A stretch of 64,000 nt of DNA from Streptomyces smyrnaeus. Its GTDB lineage: Bacteria; Actinomycetota; Actinomycetes; Streptomycetales; Streptomycetaceae. The translations under genes and the position numbers were made by a program. Numbering within the stretch: position 1 is the stretch's first letter; the number at the start of each line of letters is the position of its first letter. The stretch spans positions 124,001-188,000 of the forward strand of contig NZ_JAFFZM010000017.1 in assembly GCF_017676345.1 (NCBI RefSeq), given 5' to 3'. The notes under the pieces are model-generated. The model searched no databases and was not told where the DNA came from. It saw only the letters and a program-made list of their open reading frames with translations. Of the stretch, positions 7,522 to 16,398 are shown piece after piece.

Positions 7522-8739
7522 TCAGCCGCACAGGGCGACCACCTCGCAGGTGTGGGTCTCGAGTCGGTGCAGGCCCTGCCCCGCCGGGAGGCTGACGGCG
7601 TTGCCCCGTACGACCGTGCGGGTGCCGTCCGGCCGCACCAGGACGGTGCCGTCGGCGTCCAGGGCGAGGAGTTCGTCTCCGTGGCGCAGCAGCACGGCGG
7701 CGTCCGGTCCGGCCGAGACGGCGGTGCGGCCCGCGGCCAGACCGCCCAGCACGTCGCCGTCCTCGCACAGCACCCAGGTGGTGGGGGTGCCGAGGGGGCG
7801 ACCCTGTTCGGGCCGGTGGAAGTCGCTGCCGCCCAGCGGGACGACGTCGTCCCGCCAGGCCCGCGCCCAGGCGAGGGGCGCCCCGTGCCGCCGGTCCGCC
7901 CAGGAGTGGTGCCACAGCTCGGCGTGCCTGGGCCGCCGTCCGGCGAAGGGGAGTTCCCAGGCGCAGTCGTCGGCCAGCGGGTGGTTGACGGACAGCAGAC
8001 CGCCCGCGGCCTCGGCCCGGGTCAGCCAGTCCGCGGCCGGGCGGCGGAAGTCGATCCACCCGGTGTCACCGAAGACGTTGGCGTGGCCGAGATCGGTGGT
8101 GACCTCCTGGCCGGGCAGCAGGCCGATGCCCTGGCGGCGGCCGGCCGCCGCCAGCGCGGGGTGGTGGCTGACGGTGTTGTGGTCGGTGACGGCGAGGAAG
8201 TCCAGGCCCTCGGCTGCCGCGGCGCGGGCCAGTTCGTCGACGGTGAGGGTTCCGTCGCTGTGCTCGGTGTGGGCGTGCAGGTCACCGGCCAGCCATCGCG
8301 CGCCGCCGTGGGAGGGCACCGTGCGCCGGGCGCGCCGGTCCGCCGGGGCGAGCGGTGGCGGGGTGGCGGCCGACGGCGCGGCGGGCGGCTGCGTGGCGCA
8401 CCGCGCCCGTACCTGGTACGGCAGCCCTTCCGGCGGTATGCGGTGCAGCCGCAGGAGGACCTGCCAGGTGCCGGGGACGAGCGGGCCCGGAAGGTAGCCG
8501 GGGGTGGCCCGCTCCTCCGCCACGGTGACGGTGTCGCGGGCGCCGCCCGACCAGCCGCGGAACTCCCCCTCGGGTCCCAGGAGCCCCAGATCCAGCACAC
8601 CGGCGCGCCGCGGGTAGCTGAGCGTGAGGGTGAGCGCGGCCGTGCCGGCGGGTACGTCCACGGGGAGCGCACGCAGTATGCCGTCGGCGCGGTGCTCCAT
8701 CGTCCAGGTGCCGCGGTGCGTGTGTTCGCGCGCCGTCAC
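7522..8739 (-). CDS. PHP-domain metallohydrolase (CehA/McbA type) of a sugar operon
   Basis: A 405-residue protein. About residues 1-125 form a beta-rich N-terminal region; the PHP catalytic domain starts with WLAGDLHAHTEHSDG (HxH metal motif), continues with AVTDHNTVSHHP and VNHPLADD, and ends with GGSDFH. This ligand set is typical of trinuclear-metal phosphoesterases of the CehA/McbA group, so a phosphodiesterase or phosphatase role on an imported glycan or glycerophosphoryl compound is plausible but unproven. The GTG start at 8739 overlaps the ATPase stop as GTGA, showing translational coupling. The alpha-mannosidase follows, suggesting the pair processes a mannosylated phospho-substrate. 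Confidence 0.75.
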   Translation of the reverse strand: MTAREHTHRGTWTMEHRADGILRALPVDVPAGTAALTLTLSYPRRAGVLDLGLLGPEGEFRGWSGGARDTVTVAEERATPGYLPGPLVPGTWQVLLRLHRIPPEGLPYQVRARCATQPPAAPSAATPPPLAPADRRARRTVPSHGGARWLAGDLHAHTEHSDGTLTVDELARAAAAEGLDFLAVTDHNTVSHHPALAAAGRRQGIGLLPGQEVTTDLGHANVFGDTGWIDFRRPAADWLTRAEAAGGLLSVNHPLADDCAWELPFAGRRPRHAELWHHSWADRRHGAPLAWARAWRDDVVPLGGSDFHRPEQGRPLGTPTTWVLCEDGDVLGGLAAGRTAVSAGPDAAVLLRHGDELLALDADGTVLVRPDGTRTVVRGNAVSLPAGQGLHRLETHTCEVVALCG

Positions 8740-9908
8740 GAGGGCACCGGCTCCGCGTCGTCTGCCGGACCGTCTCCCACGCCGTTGCCCGGACCTTCCG
8801 CCGGGCCGCTCACCGTGGCGTCCGTGGTGCCGTGCTCCGCGACGAGGTCTCCGTCCCGGTACAGCAGCGCCCGGTCGTTGCGCGGTACGGCCCATCCGCG
8901 GTTGCCGGGCTCCGGCTCGTGGTCCTCGGAGACGACGACCTGTACGCTCACCCCGCCGTCGCACTCCAGGGTGACCAACTGGGCGCTGCCCAGGTTCTCG
9001 ACGACGGAGACGGTGCCCGCCACGGCGCCTTCGGCCGGGACGTCGGACCACCTCAGATACTCGGGGCGGATACCGTAGACGACCTTCTCCCCCGCCTCGG
9101 TCAGGGACGCGGCGGCGTCGGGCAGCGGCAGCTCACCGCCGGCCACCCGTACCGCACCGGGTGCCGTCACCTCGCCGTCCACCAGATTCATCGGCGTCGA
9201 CCCGATGAACGAGGCGACGAAGGTGCTGGCCGGGCGGCGGAAGACCTCGGTCGGGGTGCCGACCTGCCGCAGTTCGCCGCTCTCCATGACGGCCAGCCGG
9301 TCGGCCATGGCCAGCGCCTCGGCCTGGTCGTGGGTGACGAAGACGGTGGTGACGCCCAGTTCCCGCTGCAGCTTCTTGAGGAAGGTGCGGGCCTCCAGCC
9401 GCATCCGCGCGTCCAGATTGGACAGCGGCTCGTCGAACAGGAAGACCCGTGGACGGCAGGCCATGGCGCGGGCCAGCGCGGCGCGCTGCTGCTGCCCGCC
9501 GGACAGTTGGCCCGGCCTGCGCTCGACCAGCGGGCCGAGGCCGAGTTCCTCGGCGGTCCGGCGGGCCTTGGCCGCGCGCTCCGCCCTGCCCACCTTCTTG
9601 ACCTTCAGGGGGTAGGCGATGTTCTCCTCGACGGTCATGTGCGGGAAGAGGGCGTAGTCCTGGAAGACCATGGCGATGTCGCGCTCGCCGGGCTGCAGGG
9701 CTGTGACGTCGCGGTCGCCGATGTGGACGGTGCCGCCGCTGGCGGCCTCCAGGCCCGCGATGGTGCGCAGCAGGGTGGACTTGCCGCAGCCGGAGGGGCC
9801 CAGGAGGGCGAAGAACTCGCCGTCGCGGACGGTCAGGTCCAGGTCGTGCAGGGCCCGTACGCCGCCGGGGTAGACCTTGGCGAGCCGGTTGAGGGTGATG
9901 TCTGCCAT
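8736..9908 (-). CDS. Sugar ABC transporter ATPase (CUT1/UgpC-MalK-like)
   Basis: A 390-residue ATPase. The Walker A motif is GPSGCGKST (near residue 38), the Q-loop VFQDYALFPHM, the signature LSGGQQQRAALARA, Walker B VFLFDEPLSNLD and the switch His VTHDQ. A C-terminal TOBE/MalK-type regulatory domain (about 240-365) follows and a Gly/Asp-rich tail ends the protein. It powers the permease pair encoded immediately upstream; the ATG overlaps their stop codon as TGATG. A dedicated ATPase is notable because many Streptomyces sugar importers share MsiK. Confidence 0.9.
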   Translation of the reverse strand: MADITLNRLAKVYPGGVRALHDLDLTVRDGEFFALLGPSGCGKSTLLRTIAGLEAASGGTVHIGDRDVTALQPGERDIAMVFQDYALFPHMTVEENIAYPLKVKKVGRAERAAKARRTAEELGLGPLVERRPGQLSGGQQQRAALARAMACRPRVFLFDEPLSNLDARMRLEARTFLKKLQRELGVTTVFVTHDQAEALAMADRLAVMESGELRQVGTPTEVFRRPASTFVASFIGSTPMNLVDGEVTAPGAVRVAGGELPLPDAAASLTEAGEKVVYGIRPEYLRWSDVPAEGAVAGTVSVVENLGSAQLVTLECDGGVSVQVVVSEDHEPEPGNRGWAVPRNDRALLYRDGDLVAEHGTTDATVSGPAEGPGNGVGDGPADDAEPVPS

Positions 9909-10744
9909 CAGGCCTTGATCCCTCCGTGGAAGCGGAAGCCGTAGCGGCGGCTGACGAAGAGGAACATCAGCACGACCGGCAGGGAGTACAGCAGGGAGAA
10001 GGTGGAGATGAGCGCCAGGTCGGGCTGGCCGCCTTCGGTGTAGAAGGTGTACATGACCACTGCCGCGGGCGACTTGTCGGGCGAGCGCAGCAGCAGGAAC
10101 GGAATGAGGAAGTTGCCCCACACCTGGGCGATCGTCCAGACGCCGACGGTGGCCAGGCCGGGCCGTACGACGGGGACGACGACGTCCCACATGACCCGCA
10201 GCGGGGAGGCGCCGAAGACGCGTGCCGACTCCTCGTAGGAGCGCGGCGTGGTGTCCATGAAGTCCTTGAGGATGAAGATGGCCGCCGGCAGGAGCCCGCC
10301 GGTGAGGACGAGGATGACGCCGAGGTAGGAGTCGACCAGGTTCAGTTCGGCCGCCAGCAGGAAGATCGGCACCATCGCGGCCGTGCCGGTGACGATGGAG
10401 GACAGCAGCAGCAGCGCGTACAGCAGCCCGTCCCGGCCCCGGATGCGGACCCGGCTGAGGGCGTAGGCGGCGAGCGCGGAGAGGCCGACGACGAGCACCG
10501 CGCTGCCCACCGCCAGGATCAGCGAACTGGCCAGCGAGTCGACGGCGTTGGGGTTGTTCCACAGCCGCTTGAAATTGGCGAGGGTGAAGTCGGGCAGCGA
10601 GGCGGTGACGCCCGGGTGCGCGTCGAAGGGCGCGGCGGCCAGCCACAGCATGGGCAGCGCGAAGAACGCCAGGGCGAGCGCGACCAGGACGTAGGCGCCG
10701 ATGCCGCGCAGCAGCGCCGGCACGGGGTTGGTTCCGGTTCTCAC
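9908..10744 (-). CDS. Sugar ABC transporter permease (MalG-like)
   Basis: A 278-residue inner-membrane protein with about six transmembrane segments, beginning near residue 15 (AYVLVALALAFFALPMLWLA). The cytoplasmic coupling loop EESARVFGASPLRVMWDVVVP carries the EAA-like motif of CUT1 permeases. The GTG start at 10744 is preceded by a perfect AGGAGG 5 nt away and overlaps the upstream permease stop (GTGA). It pairs with the next permease to form the channel. Confidence 0.88.
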   Translation of the reverse strand: MRTGTNPVPALLRGIGAYVLVALALAFFALPMLWLAAAPFDAHPGVTASLPDFTLANFKRLWNNPNAVDSLASSLILAVGSAVLVVGLSALAAYALSRVRIRGRDGLLYALLLLSSIVTGTAAMVPIFLLAAELNLVDSYLGVILVLTGGLLPAAIFILKDFMDTTPRSYEESARVFGASPLRVMWDVVVPVVRPGLATVGVWTIAQVWGNFLIPFLLLRSPDKSPAAVVMYTFYTEGGQPDLALISTFSLLYSLPVVLMFLFVSRRYGFRFHGGIKA

Positions 10745-11784
10745 GCCGCCTCCTTCTGACCGCTGCCGCGTGCCTTCCGCCGTGCCGTGCGGGACTTCTT
10801 CCCCGCCGTCCCGGACTTGTTCCTCTGCCCCAGCAGCCGTAGGTAGATCACCGCGACGACGAGGTTGATCAGCAGCATCAGGAAGGAGATGGCGGCGCCG
10901 TAGCCCAACTCCCCGCTTCCCAGCGCCGTCTTGTAGATGTGGACGGGCAGCGTCTCGGTCGCTCCGTCGGGTCCGCCCGCGGTGATGAGGAACGGCGTGA
11001 AGTCGTTGAACGTCCACAGGCTGATCAGCAGCAGATTGGTCAGGATGTGGCCGCGGATACGCGGGAAGACCACGTCCCGCAGCTGCTGCAGGCCGCCGGC
11101 CCCGGCCAGCCGCGCGGTCTCCAGATGGGAGGCGGGCACATTTCCCAGGGCCGCGCTGTAGAGCATCATCGAGAAGGCGCTGCCGCGCCAGATGTTGTAG
11201 ACGACGATCGACAGCATCGGGTGGTCCAGCAGCCAGGCCGCGCCCGGCGTACGGAGCAGCTCGTTGAGGGTGCCGCCGTCCCGGTCGAGGAAGGCGATCC
11301 ACAAGAAGGCGACGACCGAGCTGGGCAGGATCCACGCGAGCATGACCAGCACTTCGAGTGTGGTCCTGAGCCGGCCGGTGCGCTCCCGCATCCACCAGGC
11401 GAGCGCGAAGCCGAGTCCGGCCTGGCCGATGACGGCGGAGCCGAGCACGAAGACCAGGGTGAGGCGCAGGGAGCGCCAGAAGCCGTCGTCACCGAGGGCC
11501 TTGGTGAGGTTGTCGAAGCCGACGAAGGCGGGGTCGATGGCGGGGATGCCGGTCAGCCGGTAGTCGGTGGCACCCAGGTAGAGCGTCCAGACGGCGGGCA
11601 GCACGAGGAAGAGGGCGACCAGGAGCAGTGCGGGGGCGAGGAAGGCGGCGGCTCTTCGTCGGCCCAGCCCCGCCGCGTCGCGCTCCGGTTCCTCGCGTGC
11701 CTGCCGCCTCTTGCCTTTCTCGGCCGTCTCCTGTCCCTGGGGTCCCGCCGGGGAGGGGTCAGCCGATGATGTGGTCGCTGCCAC
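10741..11784 (-). CDS. Sugar ABC transporter permease (MalF-like)
   Basis: A 347-residue membrane protein with a 45-residue charged cytoplasmic N-terminus, then six or so transmembrane segments starting AAAFLAPALLLVALFLVLPA. The coupling loop LETARLAGAGGLQQLRDVVFP is the EAA motif. The C-terminal tail is very basic (KSGTAGKKSRTARRKARG). The GTG start at 11784 lies inside the 3' end of the binding-protein gene (26-nt overlap), so translation is likely coupled. Confidence 0.87.
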   Translation of the reverse strand: MAATTSSADPSPAGPQGQETAEKGKRRQAREEPERDAAGLGRRRAAAFLAPALLLVALFLVLPAVWTLYLGATDYRLTGIPAIDPAFVGFDNLTKALGDDGFWRSLRLTLVFVLGSAVIGQAGLGFALAWWMRERTGRLRTTLEVLVMLAWILPSSVVAFLWIAFLDRDGGTLNELLRTPGAAWLLDHPMLSIVVYNIWRGSAFSMMLYSAALGNVPASHLETARLAGAGGLQQLRDVVFPRIRGHILTNLLLISLWTFNDFTPFLITAGGPDGATETLPVHIYKTALGSGELGYGAAISFLMLLINLVVAVIYLRLLGQRNKSGTAGKKSRTARRKARGSGQKEAA

Positions 11785-13156
11785 CGAGCACCTCCTCCAA
11801 CTCCTTGCGGTAGGCCTGTGCGGCGCTTTCGGGGCTCTTGCCCGCCACCACCCGGGCCGTCGCCTCCTGGAGTGCGAGGGAGACGGCGGTGTAGGCGGCC
11901 AGCGGCGGCCGGAAGGTGGTGACGGGCAGCGCCTTGTCGGCGCAGAAGCGGAGCATGGGGTCCTTGTCGAGGACCGCGTCGTTGACGTCGTCCCGCTCGG
12001 TGATCATCGCCGCGTCGCCGAGCCGGGCCTTCAGCGCGGGGGCCGAGTGCAGCGCGGTGAGCAGTTCGAAGGCCTGCCGGGGATGGCGGGTGTGTGGGTT
12101 GAGCACATGAACGGCACCCCCGGAGAGGCTGACGTGGTCCCGGCCGCCGGTCGCCTCATGGCGGGCGCGGGCCGGAATGAGCGCATATCCGACATCGTTG
12201 TCACGCCGCTTCATGGGGGCGATGCCGGTCTCGGGCGAGATCACGTCCCGCCAGAAGTAGTCCCCCTCGGCGAGGATGCCGAGGCTGCCCTCCGCGAACC
12301 GCTCGAACGACTTGTCCCGGCCCTTGGCCTCCTGCTGCAGCTTCGGGTCCCCCAGGCCGCTTCGGTAGACGTCGCGGTAGAAGCCGAGCACGGCGCGGAG
12401 CTCTGGGGTGTCGCCGTACCAGCGGTCCCCCTTGGCCAGCCGGCCGCCCGCGCCGAAGAGCAGCGGCAGCACGCCCTGCATGGTGGTCGCCTCGCCCATG
12501 GCGGTGCCCGCGTTGATCTGCAGCGGGATGACGCCCTGGAGGCGCTTGAGCTTGCGGGCGGCGTCCAGGATGTCCTGCCAGCTGCCCGGCTGCCAGTCGA
12601 CGGGGAGCTGGGCCCTGCGGAAGAGCGGCTTGTGGAAGTAGAGAACGCGTGCGTCGGTGCCCGCCGGGATGCCGTAGAGCTTGCCCTCGAAGCGGGCGAG
12701 CGCGCGTACCTTGGCGCTGATCTGCCGCCAGCCCGCCCAGTCGGCGACGTCCGGCCCGGCGACCTCGCGCAGCGGCTTGATGTACTCGGCCTGCGCGAAC
12801 TCCCCGACCCAGATCCCGTCCAGCGACATGATGTCGGGGCCCGCGTGGGCCTTGAGATCCAGTGCGAGCTTGGTCTTGTACTGCTCGTCGTCGACGCCGC
12901 TGGGCAGGAAGTCCACCCGGACGTCCACGCCCTGCTCACGCTGGCGCGCGACGAAGCGGGGAATGACCCACCGCTCGATCCACTCCGCCTCGTCGGCGTT
13001 CTTGCCGCCTGAGATGGCGTTGGTGGCGACGGTGAGCGCTATCTCGCCGCCCCCGCCCCCGCGCGGATCGAGCGGGCTCCCGCAGCCTGCGAGCGCCGCC
13101 GAGCCCGCCCCCAGGACGGCGGCGGTCAGCGCGGTTCTCCGCGCGATGACTCCCAT
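11759..13156 (-). CDS. Sugar ABC transporter substrate-binding lipoprotein
   Basis: A 465-residue extracellular solute-binding protein family 1 member. The N-terminus (MGVIARRTALTAAVLGAG) ends in the lipobox LAGC with Cys 25, so the protein is anchored to the outer face of the membrane. The mature part shows typical features: AGPDIMSLDGIWVGEFA, LYGIPAGTDARVLYFHKPLF and the late hinge helix. It captures a carbohydrate for the two permeases. The ATG at 13156 follows AAGGAGGG. It is the first gene of the operon that ends with alpha-mannosidase, so a mannose-containing oligosaccharide is the likeliest ligand (inference). Confidence 0.88.
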   Translation of the reverse strand: MGVIARRTALTAAVLGAGSAALAGCGSPLDPRGGGGGEIALTVATNAISGGKNADEAEWIERWVIPRFVARQREQGVDVRVDFLPSGVDDEQYKTKLALDLKAHAGPDIMSLDGIWVGEFAQAEYIKPLREVAGPDVADWAGWRQISAKVRALARFEGKLYGIPAGTDARVLYFHKPLFRRAQLPVDWQPGSWQDILDAARKLKRLQGVIPLQINAGTAMGEATTMQGVLPLLFGAGGRLAKGDRWYGDTPELRAVLGFYRDVYRSGLGDPKLQQEAKGRDKSFERFAEGSLGILAEGDYFWRDVISPETGIAPMKRRDNDVGYALIPARARHEATGGRDHVSLSGGAVHVLNPHTRHPRQAFELLTALHSAPALKARLGDAAMITERDDVNDAVLDKDPMLRFCADKALPVTTFRPPLAAYTAVSLALQEATARVVAGKSPESAAQAYRKELEEVLGGSDHIIG

Positions 13157-13311
13157 CCGGGCCCCTCCTTGCGCCAGAGATCGTGCCGGAAGGTTGGCAC
13201 GGCGCCCGGAGGACGAAAAGAGCTGTTGTCCTTACATTCACATCACGGCCACAACCCGATGCGCTCCGTGCCCACCCCCCTCCCCGGCGTCGCCCCCCGG
13301 CGTCGGCCCGT

Positions 13312-13482
13312 TCAGCGTGGGCGGCGCCGGGTGGTGCGGGCCGTGATGCGGTAGGCCGCGTACAGAAAGGCGATCAGCGCGACGACGATGCCGATGATCA
13401 GCAGATAGAACAGCCCCTCGACGACGGAGCCGAAGATCCCCAGCAGGATCGCCACCAGGACCAGGAACAGGAAAAGCGCCAT
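13312..13482 (-). CDS. Small hydrophobic membrane protein
   Basis: A 56-residue protein, too short to be picked up easily: MALFLFLVLVAILLGIFG, a short Ser-Val-Val-Glu turn, a second hydrophobic segment (LFYLLIIGIVVALIAFLYAAY) and a basic tail (TARTTRRRPR). This two-helix layout is common in Streptomyces 'hydrophobic protein' families of unknown role. The ATG at 13482 follows GGGGAGG. It lies 15 nt after the PRC-barrel gene and is probably co-transcribed with it. Confidence 0.7.
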   Translation of the reverse strand: MALFLFLVLVAILLGIFGSVVEGLFYLLIIGIVVALIAFLYAAYRITARTTRRRPR

Positions 13483-13497
13483 CACGGCCTCCCCGTC

Positions 13498-13857
13498 TCA
13501 GCGGCGCGCGAGGCGGCGCTCGCCACCCGCGCCCGGGGTGTACTCGATCTCGTAGTGGGCGAAGACGGACGGCTCGTCCCCGGCCGGCAGTACATCGTCG
13601 GTCCCGATGGACGGGGCGTCCTTCACCAGGTTCTTGGGGTACCGGACCTTCAGATATCCCGGCCCCACGGTGGCTCCCGCCAGCGGGACGAAGACGAGCC
13701 GGCGGCGACGGCCCGGCATGCCGACGGTCACGGTGGCGAAGGAGGGCTGGTCGGTCCCGGTGTCGACATACACCGACTCCAGCGAGCCGATCTTGCTGCC
13801 GCCCTCGTCCACCACGTCGTGTCCGCGCCACTCCCGGATGTCGTCCGGCTCGAACAT
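13498..13857 (-). CDS. PRC-barrel domain protein
   Basis: A 119-residue protein beginning MFEPDDIREWRGHDVVDEGGS. The PRC-barrel fold spans roughly residues 8-90 (IGSLESVYVDTGTDQPSFAT, LVFVPLAGATVGPGYLKV) and the C-terminus ends in GAGGERRLARR, a common actinobacterial variant found in stress and membrane-associated proteins. The start is uncertain: ATG 13857 has GGAGGAAG just upstream, while an in-frame GTG at 13896 would add 13 residues and also has a GGAGGGG site. No enzymatic role is suggested. Confidence 0.75.
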   Translation of the reverse strand: MFEPDDIREWRGHDVVDEGGSKIGSLESVYVDTGTDQPSFATVTVGMPGRRRRLVFVPLAGATVGPGYLKVRYPKNLVKDAPSIGTDDVLPAGDEPSVFAHYEIEYTPGAGGERRLARR

Positions 13858-14094
13858 CTCTTCCTCCACGTCGGGGGCCTTCTTCCATGGTGGCACCGCA
13901 ACCCCCTCCCGCCTCGGCAGCGCGCCGCGCGGCACCCGACGTGGGCCCGCTCCACAGGGGGCCGGGGGCCTGGCGAGCGCGACCACCGCGCATGCGCGCC
14001 CGCACACGCGCCGCCGCACACAACGGCGCCGCCCGCGGTTGGCCGCACCGCTCCGGGGGAAATGAGTGCTCCGAGAGCGCGAGAGGGGGTACGC

Positions 14095-15432
14095 ATGGCG
14101 TGGCGCCGCACCACCCTGCCGGGCACCGTGCTGCTCGCCCTGCTCGCCATGCTGGTCGCCGCGTGCGGCGCGCTGACCCCGGGGAGCGCGGCGGACCCGG
14201 ACCGGCCCAGGGCGGTGCCGTCCGCCACGGCCGTCCCCGACCGGAAGGTCACCCTCCGGCTCACCTTCGCCGACGCCCCCGCGATGGTGGACGCCCTCAT
14301 CGCCGCGTTCCACAAGAAGTACCCCGACATCACCATCGAGCCGCGGTACACGCAGTTCGCCGACTATGTGAAGAGCATCAAGCTCACCATGGCCTCGGAC
14401 ACCGCGCCCGACCTCGCGCAGTTCGCTGTCGGTATGGACGACATCGCCGCGCGCGGCGACATCCTGGACCTGGCGCCCTACCGGGACGCGTACGGCTGGC
14501 GGAAGAAGTTCCCCGCCACCGCCCTCGACCAGCTCACCGGCTCCGGCCCGCAGGCCGCCTCGGGGCGCCGGCTGTACGGAGTGCCGGCCGGACTGTCGAT
14601 GACGGGCATCTACTACAACAAGGAGCTGGCCCGGAAGGCTGGCATCACCCGGCCGCCGCGCACCCGGGCCGAGTTCGACCGGCAGTTGGCCGCCGTCAAG
14701 AAGGCCGGGATGACGCCGCTGGGTGTCGGCGCGCTCGACTCCGGCGGGCTCCATCTGTGGGCGGCGCTGGTCAACAACGCGATGCCGCCGAAGCGCTACC
14801 GGGACTGGGTCAAGGGCGCCCCGGGAGCCACCATCGAGACGCGGCGGACGCTGGCGGCCACCCGGAAGTTGGTGGAGTGGAGCCGCAAGGGGTACTTCGA
14901 CGAGTCGGCCAACGGCACCACGCAGACCGACAGCACGGCCCGCTTCACCCGGGGCGAGAGCGTCTTCCTCATCAACGGCAACTGGGCGGCCGGGCAGCTG
15001 TCCGAGGCGATGGGGAAGAAGGCGGGCTTCTTCCTGCTGCCGGGCGAGCGCCCCGGCGCCCGTGCCGTCTCCTCCGGGTTCAGCGTCTCGTACGCGATCT
15101 CCTCCCGTACGAGACATCCGCAGGCCGCCGGGGCGTTCCTCGACTTCCTCGGCTCCCGGCAGGCCGCGAAGATCGTCAGCGACAACGGCTTCCTGCCGCC
15201 CGACGAAAGCGCCGTGCCGGTGCCCGAGGGGGTACTGGGCGAGGTGGCGCGGGCACACCGCCGGGTGACAGCGGACGACGGCATGAACCACTTCCCGGAC
15301 TTCGCTGCGCCCGACATGCTCGATCCGCTCCGCGCCGGGGTGCAGAAGCTGATCGCGGGGCGCACCACGCCCGAGGCGTACCTCGACTCGCTCCAGGACG
15401 TGTGGGAGGACCGCTACGGGGGCGCGCCGTGA
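14095..15432 (+). CDS. Sugar ABC transporter substrate-binding lipoprotein (second system)
   Basis: A 445-residue solute-binding protein family 1 member. The signal TTLPGTVLLALLAMLVAAC ends in a lipobox with the Cys near residue 23. Recognisable parts are LRLTFADAPAMVDALIAAFH, KLTMASDTAPDLAQFA, YGVPAGLSMTGIYYNKEL and INGNWAAGQL. It should present a carbohydrate to the permeases that follow. The chosen ATG (14095) is preceded by GAGAGGGGG; an in-frame ATG 11 codons upstream is possible. It is the first gene of a plus-strand operon and differs clearly in sequence from the minus-strand binding protein at 11759-13156. Confidence 0.87.
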   Translation: MAWRRTTLPGTVLLALLAMLVAACGALTPGSAADPDRPRAVPSATAVPDRKVTLRLTFADAPAMVDALIAAFHKKYPDITIEPRYTQFADYVKSIKLTMASDTAPDLAQFAVGMDDIAARGDILDLAPYRDAYGWRKKFPATALDQLTGSGPQAASGRRLYGVPAGLSMTGIYYNKELARKAGITRPPRTRAEFDRQLAAVKKAGMTPLGVGALDSGGLHLWAALVNNAMPPKRYRDWVKGAPGATIETRRTLAATRKLVEWSRKGYFDESANGTTQTDSTARFTRGESVFLINGNWAAGQLSEAMGKKAGFFLLPGERPGARAVSSGFSVSYAISSRTRHPQAAGAFLDFLGSRQAAKIVSDNGFLPPDESAVPVPEGVLGEVARAHRRVTADDGMNHFPDFAAPDMLDPLRAGVQKLIAGRTTPEAYLDSLQDVWEDRYGGAP

Positions 15433-16367
15433 AGCGTCCGGCCTCCCGCACGGCCCGCCGCCGCTCACGCTCATGGCGCGACTACCGGGGCTATCTGTAC
15501 GTGCTCCCCGCGTTCGCCGTCTATCTGGCCTTCGCGGTGCTGCCCGCGCTGCACACCGCCTATCTGTCGCTGTTCGAGTGGGACGGGGTGACGCTGGGCA
15601 GTTGGGTGGGGCTGGCCAACTACCGGGAGGTCTTCACCGATCCGGCGCTGCGCGGCTCGGTGGTCAACGCGCTGGTCCTCGTCGTCTTCTTCTCCTTCCT
15701 GCCGATCCTGGCGGGGCTGGTGATGACGGGGCTGCTCGCCCTGCCCCGGTCCCGGTCGGGGGCGGGGCAGGGCCGCCGTCGCGGGATGAGCGGCTACCGG
15801 CTGCTGTTCATGCTGCCGCAGGTGGTGCCGCTGGTCGCGGTGGGTGTGACCTGGCGCTGGCTGTACGGGGAGGACGGGCTGATCAACGAGACGCTGGGCG
15901 GTGTCGGGCTCGGCGGCTGGGCGCGGGCGTGGCTGGGGGACTTCGACTGGGCGCTGGTCGCCGTCGGCCTGGTGGGCACATGGGTGCTCAGCGGGCTGTG
16001 CATGATGCTGTTCCTGAGCGGGGTGCAGAAGATCGACCCGCAGTTGTACGAGGCGGCGCGGCTGGACGGTGCGGGACCGGTGCGGGAGTTCGTCTCGGTC
16101 ACCCTCCCCCAGCTGCGCGGCGAGTTGGCGGTCGCGCTGACGGTGACCACGGTGGCCGCGCTGGCCAGCTTCGACATCGTCTACGTCACCACCGGCGGCG
16201 GGCCGGGCGAGGAGACGACCGTCCCGGGGCTGCTGGTCTACCGGCTGGCGTTCTCCGCCGGGAAGGTGGGGCTGGCCTCGGCGCTCGGTGTGCTGCTGAG
16301 CCTGCTGATCCTGGTGATCGTCTATGTCGTCAACCGACTGTCGAGGCCGGAGAGGTCCGAGCCGTGA
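15429..16367 (+). CDS. Sugar ABC transporter permease (MalF-like, second system)
   Basis: A 312-residue permease with a basic N-terminus (KRPASRTARRRSRSWRDYRG) and about six transmembrane segments from YLYVLPAFAVYLAFAVLPAL onward. The coupling loop YEAARLDGAGPVREFVSVTLP is the EAA motif. The GTG start at 15429 overlaps the binding-protein stop as GTGA. Together with the next gene it forms the channel of a CUT1 importer. Confidence 0.88.
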   Translation: MKRPASRTARRRSRSWRDYRGYLYVLPAFAVYLAFAVLPALHTAYLSLFEWDGVTLGSWVGLANYREVFTDPALRGSVVNALVLVVFFSFLPILAGLVMTGLLALPRSRSGAGQGRRRGMSGYRLLFMLPQVVPLVAVGVTWRWLYGEDGLINETLGGVGLGGWARAWLGDFDWALVAVGLVGTWVLSGLCMMLFLSGVQKIDPQLYEAARLDGAGPVREFVSVTLPQLRGELAVALTVTTVAALASFDIVYVTTGGGPGEETTVPGLLVYRLAFSAGKVGLASALGVLLSLLILVIVYVVNRLSRPERSEP

Positions 16368-16398
16368 GCCGGCCGGCCCGCAGGGGAAGGGCGCAGCC

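Noticed and set aside
4722..7595. 957-codon open frame on the plus strand opposite the alpha-mannosidase gene
   Set aside because: It is the antisense shadow of a GC-rich gene; its product is low-complexity Gly/Arg/Val with no family features, while the minus strand shows clear GH38 motifs.
13157..13311. Possible promoter and GTTGT/ACAAC inverted arms before the sugar operon
   Set aside because: The arms are short and the -35/-10 candidates weak, so I could not tell them from chance.
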